A stretch of 47,713 nt of DNA from an uncultured Campylobacteraceae bacterium (GTDB lineage Bacteria; Campylobacterota; Campylobacteria; Campylobacterales; Arcobacteraceae), in NCBI GenBank assembly GCA_937138295.1, contig CAKZOX010000058.1, positions 1 through 47,713 of the forward strand, given 5' to 3'. Under the pieces are notes generated by a model. That model had not been told where the DNA came from and searched no databases. It was given only the letters and a program-made list of their open reading frames with translations. Below are positions 1 through 7,836 of the stretch, in pieces (position 1 is the first letter of the stretch; each line of letters opens with the position of its first letter). Both the position numbers and the translations under genes were made by a program.

Positions 1-77
1 ATGCTAGGATTTCTGGTGATGCTAGTGTTTCTGGTGATGCTAGTGTTTCTGGTAATGCTAGGGTTTCTGGTAATGCT
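1..77. repeat. Terminal overlap: identical to 47637-47713
   Basis: Bases 1-77 are identical to the last 77 bases. A single exact overlap of 77 is what a circular contig from a de Bruijn assembler using k=77 would show. It also preserves the reading frame of the repeat gene across the join. A real terminal repeat of the virion DNA is less likely, because the ends fall inside a coding tandem repeat. Confidence 0.8.
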
Positions 78-222
78 AGGATTTCTGGTGATGCTAGTGT
101 TTCTGGTGATGCTAGTGTTTCTGGTAATGCTAGGGTTTCTGGTAATGCTTGGGTTTCTGGTAATGCTTGGGTTTTTGGTAATGCTTGGGTTTCTGGTAAT
201 GCTTGGGTTTTTGGTAATGCTA
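1..222 (+). repeat. 18-bp tandem coding repeat (left part)
   Basis: Imperfect 18-bp units (GTTTCTGGTAATGCTAGG and variants with GAT for AAT, ATT for GTT, AGT or TGG for AGG) continue directly from the right end of the window. In frame each unit encodes one six-residue repeat. Variation is mainly at defined codon positions, as expected from unequal crossing-over under selection for the fold. Confidence 0.9.
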
Positions 223-479
223 GATTAATGAGTAAACTTAAATATATAAAAGGCTGGTTTATTGGTTGAGATAATAGCTGAAAAATAACAGATATTACAG
301 ATAAAACTTGAACTGATTATTGGAAAAATCAATATGTATTATGAGATTATCAAATAGAAGAAATAGAAGAAATAGAAGAAGAAAATAAAACAGAACAAGA
401 AACAATAATAATTTGAGAAAATACATATAGTAAAAAAGAATTTGAAGAAGCAGTAAAAAACTTAAAAACAATTAGTTAA
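3..479 (+). CDS. C-terminal part of hexapeptide-like repeat protein (continues from 47285 across the circular junction)
   Basis: This is the 3' part of the gene that starts at 47285. Because bases 1-77 duplicate the last 77 bases of the window, the frame continues without a break; the joined product is about 276 residues. From base 3 it reads six-residue repeats of the form (V/I)SGNAR, VSGDAS and VSGNAW, then a unique tail rich in Lys and Glu ending at TAA 477-479. Repeats of this kind resemble the left-handed beta-helix (hexapeptide) fold of phage and gut-bacterial proteins with a GDLGGYIEKEENLS-type N-terminus. Glycines in the repeat are GGT, while TGA-glycine appears only in the tail. A role in host-surface interaction is inference. 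The copy number may be collapsed in assembly. Confidence 0.8.
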
Positions 480-495
480 GAGTAACTACTATAAC

Positions 496-522
496 ATTAC
501 TAATTCATTACTAGTTAGTAAT
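496..522 (+). terminator. Stem-loop after the repeat-protein gene
   Basis: ATTACTAA pairs with TTAGTAAT (8 bp, 11-nt loop) just downstream of the stop at 479. No clean T-run follows, so termination is only plausible. Confidence 0.4.
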
Positions 523-545
523 ATAATAATTTAATAACTAAATAA

Positions 546-668
546 CTATATGGCAAACCTAGAAAAACTAATAGAGATTTTATATGAATTGAATTAGATG
601 AAGAAATTTTTAAAATAACTAAAGAAAGAATTGAAAAAAACCTAACTTACTTTGTTACACTAATGTAA
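546..668 (+). pseudogene. Small DNA-binding-like ORF apparently broken by a 1-bp deletion
   Basis: The frame 552-668 reads GKPRKTNRDFIG, then IELDEEIFKITKERIEKN and a short tail. This looks like a small ribbon-helix-helix type protein, but the frame has no start codon. The only ATG (550) is in another frame and stops after 15 codons. One extra G after ATG at 550-552 would join the two into a normal-looking protein of about 40 residues. It is either a pseudogene or a base error. A 7-bp hairpin (TGTTACA/TGTAACA) lies at its 3' end. Confidence 0.35.
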
Positions 669-690
669 CACTAATTAATAATAAAAGAAA

Positions 691-1629
691 ATGAAAACAT
701 ATAATTGAAATATAACAATAGATAAATCAAATGAAAAAGAAATGAATGAGTTACTTAAAGATATTACAGAAATAACTTGAAATTTATCTATCTATTCAGA
801 AGCTAAACTAGAAGCTAATAATTTAAAAAGAGTATGATGATATTTATATATCAATTCAGAAGCTAAACTAGAAGCTAATAATTTAAAAAGTGTATGATGA
901 TATTTATATATCAATTCAAAAGCTAAACTAGAAGCTAATAATTTAAAAAGTGTATGATGAAATTTATCTATCTATTCAAAAGCTAAACTAGAAGCTAATA
1001 ATTTAAAAAGTGTATGATGATATTTATCTATCAATTCAAAAGCTAAACTAGAAGCTAATAATTTAAAAAGTGTATGATGATATTTATATATCAATTCAGA
1101 AGCTAAACTAGATAATTTAAAAAGTGTATGATGATATTTATCTATCTATTCAGATATATGAGAAGAATTATCTAAACAATTATATAAATATAATAAAGCA
1201 AATACATATTACCTAACTAATAATTCTCCAGAATATTTATTAGAACAAAATTTAAATTGAGATTATAAAATAAAAGATGTAAGTTTTGAAAAAAAATTAT
1301 TTGATAAAATTAGAAAAGATAAATTAACAGCTAAAGAAGTTTTTGAAATTAGAAATATAGAACAAAGAAGAATTGCTTATGAATTTATGGACAAGATTAA
1401 AATGAAAGAATTAGCTTGATTAAAAATACTTGAAGAAGAAATTGACAATCAAGGAAATGAAATGAAAATAATTACTTTCAATATAGATAATATGGAATTA
1501 AAATATTATAATTGTTTCTGCCCAAGTACAAAAAGAGAATACTTCTTAGAAACAGAAAGTGACACTTGTAAAGAAGCTAAAGCAATGAGCTTTTGAGATA
1601 GTGAAATAAAGTTTGATGAAGAATATTAA
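691..1629 (+). CDS. Leucine-rich-repeat-like protein with 20-residue tandem repeats
   Basis: The product has 312 residues with TGA as Gly. After a short N-terminus (about residues 1-28) come six to seven 20-residue repeats built on SEAKLEANNLKSVGGYLYIN, resembling phage and bacterial LRR-like repeats of the LKSVGGDLYI type. The C-terminal part (about residues 160-312) is unique, mixed charged, and holds two short Cys-containing motifs (NCFCPS and DTCKEA). The two repeat glycines are both TGA. A surface or binding role is inference. It lies at the head of a run of accessory genes with no obvious promoter of its own. Confidence 0.75.
781..1150 (+). repeat. 60-bp tandem coding repeat
   Basis: The unit is exactly 60 bp and occurs about six times; the last copy lacks 9 bp. 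Copies differ by single codon changes (Tyr/Ser, Asn/Tyr, Glu/Lys). It encodes the LRR-like segment of the gene at 691-1629. Confidence 0.9.
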
Positions 1630-1644
1630 TTAATAAAACTAACT

Positions 1645-1980
1645 ATGAAAAATTACAGATGGTGAGATGTGGCTCTTATATCAATTACAGAACTACCAAA
1701 AGATTTTACAGCTACTAATACAAACTTAATAGCTAAAGGTAATAACTGACACGACCACACATTTAAAGGTTGAGTTGTATATATTACAAAAGATGAAAAG
1801 AATTTATGAGATGATTTTGTATTCTGATACTTAGAAGCAAAAGATACAATTCTTTATCACGAAGAACATTGAATAGATGTATGAAATAAACTAAGAGAAG
1901 TAAAGATTGAAGACTGAATATATGAATTAAGAGGGCAAAAAGAATATACAGCAGAATGAATGGTTGCTGTTATAGATTAA
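1645..1980 (+). CDS. Small phage protein with GHDH...HEEH...GQKEY pattern
   Basis: The product has 111 residues and starts GDVALISITELPKD, followed by GNNGHDHTFKG, then LYHEEHGIDVG and LRGQKEYT near the C-terminus. The pattern GD-L-P, G(H)xH, HEEH and QxEY is one I recognise from many small phage proteins of unknown function (typically QGDVLL, GHAH, HEEH, QREY). The clustered His residues suggest metal binding, but this is not established. The start ATG follows the A-rich leader used throughout this genome. Confidence 0.6.
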
Positions 1981-2001
1981 TTAATAATTAAATAAAACAC
2001 T

Positions 2002-2541
2002 ATGAAAATAACTACCTTTAAAGACTTCCAAAAAGAAGCTAAAGATTGAATGGAAATTAAATGTGAAATAGAATGAACTCCTATTGAATGAAAAATTACA
2101 ATAGAAGATTGAGATATTTATATATGTCAAGATGAAAAATATTGAGGCAATTGTAAAGATAAAAAATGATATAAATATTCTTGGGTAATAGATGATAATT
2201 ATGATTTTGCAGAATTATTAGATGTAGAGTTATATAGAAAAGTATATGTATCAGATACAAGTATAGAAGATGCTTTAGAAAAGAAAAAAGATAGAATATT
2301 ATTAGCTGAACTTCCTTGAAAAGCTGATTATAAATATATTGTAGTTCAATACTGAGATGAAGAAAAATTTTTAAAATGAAATAAATATAATACAAGTAAA
2401 TATAATTATATTGCAGAAATACCAACAGAAGAAATAGAAGAAAAAGAAGAAGCTATTGAAATTAAAAGTTGAGATAAAACTTATAAACTTAATTTAGAAA
2501 AAGCTAAAGAGCTTTGATTAATAAAAGAAGAATGAAACTAG
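2002..2541 (+). CDS. Hypothetical acidic protein, 179 aa
   Basis: I do not recognise it. It is a 179-residue acidic protein, with about a dozen TGA-glycines and short repeated phrases such as EGKITIEDG. The C-terminal 50 residues are strongly charged (Glu/Lys). It overlaps the next start (2532) by 10 bases, implying translational coupling in a small-gene operon. Confidence 0.7.
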
Positions 2542-2711
2542 ACTTATCAAATTCAGAAAGGCAAACAGCTAGAGATTTACTAACTATTGTAAGTGAAACA
2601 ACATTCACTTCGCCTAGTATAAACAAACTAATAGAAGAAATAAAACAAAAAGCTAACGATAGATTATATATATTAGCTAAGAGTGAAGAAGATTTAAAAC
2701 TTAAGAAATAG
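2532..2711 (+). CDS. Hypothetical protein, 59 aa
   Basis: The ORF contains no TGA, so it reads the same in either code. ATG 2532 overlaps the upstream stop and is preferred over an in-frame TTG at 2514. The product is helical and charged, with no recognised domain. Confidence 0.6.
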   Translation: MKLDLSNSERQTARDLLTIVSETTFTSPSINKLIEEIKQKANDRLYILAKSEEDLKLKK

Positions 2712-2713
2712 AT

Positions 2714-2923
2714 ATGAAAGAACATATAAAAGAAATATTTGAGAACAACGATACTCAAGCAATAGAACAAACTAGAAATGCTTTAAATAATAACATAGCT
2801 TATTATACAAAGCATATTCAAGAGAGAGTATTTGATATACACGAGGACTTAATAATAATGAGTTTAGAAAAAACAAAAGAAGCTAAGAAATTATTTGATA
2901 AGTTAGATAAACAAAATGACTAA
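2714..2923 (+). CDS. Hypothetical protein, 69 aa
   Basis: A helical, Lys/Glu/Asn-rich small protein starting 2 bases after the preceding stop. It overlaps the next start at 2916. No domain recognised. Confidence 0.6.
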   Translation: MKEHIKEIFENNDTQAIEQTRNALNNNIAYYTKHIQERVFDIHEDLIIMSLEKTKEAKKLFDKLDKQND

Positions 2924-3014
2924 AGAAGAATTTCAAACTCGTATGATAAACTGGACAGATAAAGACACAGACTTACTTAATTATTTAGATACACTATGAC
3001 AGAAAAAGAATTAA
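2916..3014 (+). CDS. Hypothetical small protein, 32 aa
   Basis: A short ORF lodged between overlapping neighbours (start overlaps the stop at 2923, end overlaps the start at 2996). The product is MTKEEFQTRMINWTDKD followed by a short tail. The tight overlaps support translation. No function can be assigned. Confidence 0.5.
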
Positions 3015-3256
3015 TAACACATATAAGATTACTTGATTTATATGATATAGATAAGAATCATAAACAATTCTTATCTCATTCTAAAGCTAACGATATTAAT
3101 CATTGGATTGAATTATGAAAATGATTTATTGAAATGTATTCTAATTCAAGACAAAAAGAATATATAAAAAATAAAATGAAATGGTTGAAGAAAAGTAATA
3201 AAGAATTATATCTTAAAGCATATAAATGAAATACAAATGTAAAAATTGTAAAATAA
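2996..3256 (+). CDS. Hypothetical protein, 86 aa
   Basis: A basic, helical 86-residue protein starting within the end of the preceding ORF; it overlaps the HNH gene start at 3226. The C-terminal half is Lys-rich (KNKMKWLKKSNKELYLKAYK). No domain recognised. Confidence 0.6.
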
Positions 3257-3741
3257 AATGAGATCACTGAACTCAAAAAATCTACTGAATACATAGTTTT
3301 TGTTCCAATACTTGTATTGATACCTTTTTAGAAGAAAATAAGCCTAAAATGCAAAAAAGAGTGCCAATTAAGGCAATTTCTGATAAGAAAAAAAGAAGAC
3401 TTAATGAATTTGGTTGAGAAATGGAATTATTCTATAAAAAAATAGATTCAGAAATTCAAGAAAAATGAGAAATTAGATGTCAAAATCCTTATTGTAATAG
3501 ATTGCTAGATAAAAATAGTTTATGACCTGCAAGCTTTCCTCATCTTTTATCTAAATGAATGTATCCACAATATAGATACTTCTTAAATAATCTAACTATT
3601 GTTTGTAACGACTTGAATATGAATAGTTGTCATACTAAGATAGATGAAATTATATCTTGAAATAAATTACAAATAGAGAAAGATGTATTGGACTGAAAAA
3701 GAATAGATTTTAATAATTATAAAAAACTTGCAAATAATTAA
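3226..3741 (+). CDS. HNH endonuclease / NinG-like zinc protein
   Basis: The product has 171 residues. The N-terminus carries a Cys cluster (CKNCKIKGDHG, then FCSNTC), suggesting a zinc finger. The C-terminal half has the HNH layout: CQNPYCNR, SFPHLLSKG (first His), LNNLTIVC (Asn) and NSCHTKID (last His). The spacing and the His-Leu-Leu-Ser-Lys motif resemble NinG/HNH recombination nucleases. It may act on recombination intermediates or as a free-standing homing nuclease; I cannot decide which. It closes the small-gene operon, and a clear promoter begins inside its last codons. Confidence 0.7.
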
Positions 3742-3755
3742 AAAGTTCTTATAAT
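3728..3755 (+). promoter_or_regulatory. Promoter TTGCAA-N16-TATAAT
   Basis: TTGCAA 3728-3733 and TATAAT 3750-3755 are separated by 16 bp, and the spacer shares AAAAAGTTCT with the promoter at 46766. It sits upstream of the gene at 3785. Confidence 0.75.
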
Positions 3756-3784
3756 GAAATTACTTTATAAATAACCAAGATATT

Positions 3785-4066
3785 ATGTTTAAGAAAAATA
3801 CACAAAAGTATATTGTTATGAAACATTTTCAAGATCATCATTCAGAATGATTTTTGATTAAAGATTTTGTAAAAGAATGAAGATTTTTTAGAAACGCACC
3901 ATTTGTTTGATATTCAGCTACTACAATTATTCCAAAATTGAAAAAAGAATGATATTTAATGGTTGTATGATTTCAAAAGCCAATGAAAATATTTTCTTCT
4001 ATACATAAACCTATGAGTGTTTACTCAATTACCCCTAAAGGACTTAATTTGAAATTATGAAAATAA
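3785..4066 (+). CDS. Winged-helix-like small protein, 93 aa
   Basis: The product has 93 residues. Its pattern of a basic N-terminus, FLIKDFVKEGR, YSATTIIPKLKKEGYL and a hydrophobic wing-like end (VYSITPKGLNLK) resembles a winged-helix fold with the typical end phrase Y-x-I/L-T-P-x-G. It could be a small transcription regulator made from the promoter at 3728. The stop overlaps the next start (4057). Confidence 0.5.
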
Positions 4067-4503
4067 TAATAACTAAACATTTTGAAGAAAGAGTTAAAGA
4101 AAGATACCAAAGAGATTATGTAGATAAACTAGATTGTATAATTAAAAGATTTAAAGAAGCTCAAGAATCAATAAGAAAAAAGCAATTCTTTTTTAAGATT
4201 ACTGAAAAAATCTGATGATTATGACATACTACATATAAAATATATGTCGAAGATCTAGCTTATGTATATTCTAAGAAAAATGGAGAATATACTTTAATTA
4301 CATTATGAGTAAGAAATACAATAAAGAAATCTATATTTTCCGAAACTCTAAAAAACCCAAATTCTGAAAAAATCCAAGATTTGAAAAAAATACAAATCCA
4401 AAAAAAATCAAAAACCAAAAAAATATGAATTCCTAAAAGCTCAAAAAAATGTAAATTAAGATGATTGACTTCTAGGAGAATGAAAGACATTACTAACCCA
4501 TAA
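4057..4503 (+). CDS. RelE/BrnT-like small basic protein, 148 aa
   Basis: The N-terminal phrase ITKHFEERVKER and the later YVEDLAYVYSKKNGEY and LITLG resemble phage- and plasmid-borne toxin-like RelE/HigB-family or DUF4258-type proteins. The C-terminal 60 residues are an unusual Lys/Ser-rich tail, partly encoded by an A-rich segment repeated in the gene at 4902. I see no obvious antitoxin partner; the neighbour at 3785 is a possibility. Confidence 0.45.
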
Positions 4504-4507
4504 AAAA

Positions 4508-4771
4508 ATGAGAACAGCTTACAACCTATTATTTATTATACTTTCACTTCCTTTAATTATAAGTGCATTTCTATTAAGGTTTATATTCGCCACAATATGA
4601 ACTATGTATGTATTAATTAATTGAGTTTTATTTATATTTAATCGTGAAGTGTGATATAAGGTAAATGATATATTAGCTTGATTATTTGCTTGAGAAGTTA
4701 GAAACTGAAAGATAAGCAATATTCAAGAATATAAAACTCCTAAACAAAGAGAATCAAAAGATTTGACATAA
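4508..4771 (+). CDS. Small membrane protein, 87 aa
   Basis: Two hydrophobic segments are visible: about residues 6-30 (NLLFIILSLPLIISAFLLRF) and 33-46 (GTMYVLINGVLFIF). A charged cytoplasmic-type tail follows. It is probably an inner-membrane protein with two spans. The -35 box of the next promoter overlaps its stop codon. Confidence 0.55.
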
Positions 4772-4790
4772 AAAATATATACTATATAAT
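4763..4790 (+). promoter_or_regulatory. Promoter TTGACA-N16-TATAAT of HNH leader 1
   Basis: TTGACA 4763-4768, 16-bp spacer, TATAAT 4785-4790. The predicted start (+7) is G4797, exactly the first base of segment A of the leader RNA. Confidence 0.85.
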
Positions 4791-4796
4791 ATAATA

Positions 4797-4887
4797 GACT
4801 AAATCTAATATATTATATAGGCAAAAAAGAGTTTTTAAGCTATTAGATTTAGTCGTCTATACAATATACTTAAAGACTCTTTTTTGC
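4797..4887 (+). ncRNA. Interleaved (A-B-T-A'-B'-T') leader RNA upstream of HNH gene 4902
   Basis: Pairing segments, in order: A 4797-4810, B 4809-4820, T 4821-4839, A' 4841-4854, B' 4857-4868, T' 4869-4887. A/A' is 14 bp perfect, B/B' 11 of 12, and T/T' 19 bp with one G-U. T/T' contains A6/T6 tracts and so can act as a bidirectional terminator. Its loop is complementary to the RNA 5' end in circularly permuted order. T' ends 14 nt before the start codon at 4902. Confidence 0.8.
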
Positions 4888-4901
4888 TGGAATAAAACAA
4901 A

Positions 4902-5597
4902 ATGAAATATACAAGAAAATCAATTAAATGATATGAATGACTATATTCAGTAGATACTCAATGAAATATTTATATTGATAGAGTTCCCAAAAAAAATAAA
5001 CAACAAAAACCCAAGAAAAGTAAAAACCCAGAATTTGAAAAAAATACAAATCCAAAAAAAATAAATCTCCAAAGTGAGAGAAAAATGAAAAATTGAAAAA
5101 ACTGATGAGGTTATAATTTTGTATGATTTTCAAGAGAATGAAAATCTAAATATTTTTTGGTTCACAGATTAGTTGCCGATGCTTTTTTATATAATAAAGA
5201 AAATAAAACACAAATTAATCATATAAATTGAGTAAAAACTGATAATAGAGTTGAAAATTTAGAGTGGTGTACTTCAAGCGAGAATATAAAACACGCAATA
5301 AAGACCTGATTAATTAAGCATAAAAAATGAAAAGATAGTCCATTGTATTGAAGAACTCCAAAGAATATTCTCAAGTGAAAAGATCATCCATATTTTTGAA
5401 AGAGATGAAAAGAAATGCATAATGCTAGAAAGGTAGATCAATATGATTTAGATTGAAATTTTATAAAAACTTGGGATTCTATAATAGATATTAAAAGACA
5501 TTGATTAACAAAGAGTAATAGACTGTCCGAATGTTGTAAATATAAAAATCAAACTTGTGCTGGTTTTTATTGGAGATACTTCTCGGAAAAATTTTAA
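4902..5597 (+). CDS. NUMOD4/HNH homing endonuclease
   Basis: The product has 231 residues. Residues 1-20 carry a NUMOD4-like start (KSIKGYEGLYSVDTQGNIY). A Lys/Asn-rich insertion follows, then LVHRLVADAFL, NHINGVKTDNRVENLEWCT (the HNH core, with TGA as the motif Gly) and SSENIKHA. A C-terminal NUMOD1-like region (VDQYDLDGNFIKTWDSI) follows. These are hallmarks of free-standing phage homing endonucleases that nick or cut unoccupied sites. The insertion at about residues 35-60 contains a segment also found, in another reading frame, in the gene at 4057. A 36-bp duplication begins at its 3' end. Confidence 0.9.
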
Positions 5598-5646
5598 TTT
5601 CAGGATACAGGAAACTTCTCGGAAAAATACGATTTTCAGGATACAG
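5578..5646 (+). repeat. 36-bp imperfect tandem duplication at the end of the HNH gene
   Basis: ACTTCTCGGAAAAAT, a variable triplet and then TTCAGGATACAG occurs at 5578 and again at 5614, a period of 36 bp. The first copy contains the stop codon of the HNH gene. Confidence 0.8.
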
Positions 5647-5903
5647 AAGAAAGTACTTTTTAAACTATGTATCATTTTTTTTTATTTTATTTTTGTATAT
5701 ATTTTTATATATAAAAAGTATATCTAATTAATGGCTTAAAATAGCTAAAACTTATTTAATTGAGTTTTAAGCAATTTTAAAAAGTTTTATGATATAATAT
5801 AGCTTAGAGTTTTTTAGTAAGTAAAAAAGAATTTACAAAAAAGTTTTGTAAAAAATAAAAAAGTCTTTATAATATATTTACTTATTTACTAACATTTTAA
5901 AAA
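5598..5903. other. Intergenic AT-rich region (306 bp)
   Basis: It contains the second copy of the 36-bp duplication, a long T-rich run near 5670-5705 that could end transcription, several poly-A/T stretches, and a promoter at 5846-5873. A second TATAAT at 5793-5798 has no good -35 box. No gene seen on either strand. Confidence 0.6.
5846..5873 (+). promoter_or_regulatory. Promoter TTGTAA-N16-TATAAT
   Basis: TTGTAA 5846-5851 and TATAAT 5868-5873 with the genome-typical 16-bp spacer, 30 bp before the small ORF at 5904. Confidence 0.6.
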
Positions 5904-6017
5904 ATGAATATTGAAAAATTAGAAAAAAATATAATACAAAAAGAAAAAGAAAAAGAAAAAATTAATAAATTAATAGAATCGAATAATAAAAAATTAATAG
6001 AAAAAAAGAAAAAATAA
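5904..6017 (+). CDS. Lys/Glu-rich small peptide, 37 aa
   Basis: MNIEKLEKNIIQKEKEKEK followed by a similar short tail. Low-complexity charged helix; real only if the promoter at 5846 is used. Function unknown. Confidence 0.35.
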   Translation: MNIEKLEKNIIQKEKEKEKINKLIESNNKKLIEKKKK

Positions 6018-6035
6018 ATAAATTATATTAATATA

Positions 6036-6086
6036 ATGAAATTTAGAATAAAAAAAGAAAAAGAAAAAATAGCTATTAAAAGCTAA
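6036..6086 (+). CDS. Possible micropeptide, 16 aa
   Basis: MKFRIKKEKEKIAIKS. Listed only because it lies in the same transcript and has the usual start context; it may be chance. Confidence 0.15.
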   Translation: MKFRIKKEKEKIAIKS

Positions 6087-6132
6087 AAACTAAAGAATTT
6101 AAAAGAAAAAATAAAAAAAGTAGTAAATTAAT

Positions 6133-6160
6133 TTGCAATTTACAAAATAAATGATATAAT
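6133..6160 (+). promoter_or_regulatory. Promoter TTGCAA-N16-TATAAT
   Basis: TTGCAA 6133-6138 and TATAAT 6155-6160, spacer 16. It drives the small-gene operon 6259-7772, leaving a leader of about 90 nt. Confidence 0.8.
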
Positions 6161-6258
6161 TATTATGTACTTAACAAAAACAACTTTTAACTTTACAACT
6201 CGTATAAAATAAAGACTTGTTTAAATAAGTATAAAAATAATTTAATTTATAATATAAA

Positions 6259-6417
6259 ATGTATATGCAAAATATAATACCAAAAAAGACTTTTAGAATA
6301 AATAAATATAAAAGGCTTTTAAATAAATACTTTAAAATATTTATAGATCTATTTTTACTAGCTAGCTTTTTAATTATTGGATTTACTAGCTTATATTTAA
6401 CTTATTTACCTTATTAA
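6259..6417 (+). CDS. Single-span membrane peptide, 52 aa
   Basis: A basic N-terminal half (residues 1-27) is followed by one long hydrophobic segment at about residues 28-50 (IFIDLFLLASFLIIGFTSLY). First gene after the promoter at 6133. Function unknown; membrane location inferred from the segment. Confidence 0.5.
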   Translation: MYMQNIIPKKTFRINKYKRLLNKYFKIFIDLFLLASFLIIGFTSLYLTYLPY

Positions 6418-6420
6418 AAA

Positions 6421-6744
6421 ATGAGAAAAACCATAATATTAATGATCATAATTTTAAGTTTATTTATAACTTATAATGTAAGTGCTTGTGATACTGATTC
6501 AAATTGTTATGAATACTATTTACAAAATGACAATGATTTTTATTTTAATTATTATATTGACTTTTTAGACAATAATTATATAAATAAAGATTTTAAAATA
6601 ATTGTACCAAAAAACATAAATACTTTTAAAAAATATGATTATATATATAAAAAATGATTATTAAATAATAAAAGTAAATATTATAATACGATTAGATTAC
6701 ATAATGAATTAAAAAAAAGAGGACTTGAAGGACTAATATATTAA
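6421..6744 (+). CDS. Secreted protein or lipoprotein, 107 aa
   Basis: The N-terminus is a classic signal sequence: MRK, a hydrophobic core (IILMIIILSLFI), then YNVSA followed by Cys at about residue 23. VSAC could be a lipobox. The mature part is Asn/Tyr-rich with two further Cys residues near its start. The frame crosses one TGA at 6655. It is exported or membrane-anchored; candidate roles are superinfection exclusion or surface modification (inference). It starts 3 bases after the preceding stop. Confidence 0.6.
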
Positions 6745-6760
6745 TAACTAAAAAACAAAA

Positions 6761-7051
6761 ATGATAATAGTAGACTTTTATACTAGCAATAGTAATGATT
6801 TAAATAATCACGAGATGATTAGAGTAACTTGAAAAGATTTTACAGCTTGCGAACTTAAAGCGATGCAAGTAAATTTTAAATTATATGGCACTTATATACT
6901 ACCTTGAGGTTGTAACTCAGGAACTGCAATAAAATACAGCAATGTAAAATATAATAGTAAATGAATTTATTATATTAATAAAAAAATAAAAGATTATTTA
7001 TATAAAAAAATTTGATTTATAGATAAACTTATAAAAAGCGAGTGATTTTAA
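6761..7051 (+). CDS. Hypothetical protein, 96 aa
   Basis: Unrecognised. It contains a Gly/Cys/Asn turn (LPGGCNSGTAIKY) and a Lys-rich C-terminus. The start is preceded by AACTAAAAAACAAAA, a leader nearly identical to that before the next gene. Confidence 0.55.
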
Positions 7052-7069
7052 TAATAACTAAAAACAAAA

Positions 7070-7192
7070 ATGAAAAATTTAAAATTTATAAAAAAAAGCG
7101 AAAAAGGCTTTAAGATCTGAAAAGCTAACTATTCTGAAAAAAATATGCAACTTGCTATTTTAGAAACTAATTTAATACTTAATAATAAATAA
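7070..7192 (+). CDS. Hypothetical small protein, 40 aa
   Basis: A short basic ORF with the same AACTAAAAACAAAA leader as its neighbour at 6761. Not recognised. Confidence 0.45.
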
Positions 7193-7196
7193 TAAT

Positions 7197-7505
7197 ATGA
7201 ATAACAAAAAATTTGTAGCTTTTGAGGCTAAAAAAACAAAACAAATATACGGAGGTTATAAAGTAACTTTAAAAGTATATAGTATAAAACAAAATAAACT
7301 TTTGTTTTTATGATTAGTAAAATATTATACAGCATCAACTATGTGAGATAATAGCGAGGTTTATAATTTTTTAATAAATAATAAATATATACCAAAAAAG
7401 GCTTTTGATTATTCTATTAATTGAAACTCTTGAGGTTGATATTATTTACAATCGAACCCATATTGTAAAATACAAATAATAAGCGACTATATAGATTTTA
7501 ATTAA
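7197..7505 (+). CDS. Hypothetical protein, 102 aa
   Basis: Beta-rich looking, with alternating hydrophobic segments (GGYKVTLKVYSIKQNKLLFLG) and the Gly-rich phrase NGNSGGYYYLQSN. It starts 4 bases after the preceding stop. No family recognised. Confidence 0.55.
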
Positions 7506-7514
7506 AAACTAAAT

Positions 7515-7772
7515 ATGTTAGATATACTAAACTCGCCATATTTAATTAATGCTTTTAATTCGCAAGCTATATATAAAAAAATAAAGTCTTGTAGTAGTAA
7601 AACTCAAAAACAAGTTATTAAATTTATAATAAACAAAAATAAACTGGATGATATTATAAAACTATTATATAAATACAATACTAATTTTGATTATAGGCTT
7701 GAATTAATACAATTAATAAATAACGAGCGACTAAAAGAGTCTTACTTTAATAAAGTAATAGCAGAATTATAA
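7515..7772 (+). CDS. Hypothetical helical protein, 85 aa
   Basis: A Lys/Asn/Leu-rich helical product with no TGA codon. Last gene of the operon, followed directly by a perfect intrinsic terminator. Confidence 0.6.
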   Translation: MLDILNSPYLINAFNSQAIYKKIKSCSSKTQKQVIKFIINKNKLDDIIKLLYKYNTNFDYRLELIQLINNERLKESYFNKVIAEL

Positions 7773-7778
7773 AATATA

Positions 7779-7809
7779 AACTATACTAAATAAAAGTATA
7801 GTTTTTTAT
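7779..7809 (+). terminator. Intrinsic terminator
   Basis: AACTATACT (7779-7787) pairs perfectly with AGTATAGTT (7795-7803), followed by TTTTATT. Confidence 0.9.
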
Positions 7810-7836
7810 TGACTCTTTTTTGATTAAATATCTAAT
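7809..7836 (+). promoter_or_regulatory. Possible promoter TTGACT-N16-TCTAAT
   Basis: The TTGACTCTTTT motif lies right after a terminator, as in the structural region. The -10 is poor and no gene follows, so any transcript would be non-coding. Confidence 0.35.

Noticed and set aside
1-228. Plus-strand ORF beginning with ATG at position 1
   Set aside because: It is the repeat array read in the wrong frame; the correct frame starts at base 3 and continues from 47285.
6165-6212. Leader peptide MYLTKTTFNFTTRIK right after the promoter at 6133
   Set aside because: The ATG is only 4 bases after the -10 box, upstream of the expected transcript start.
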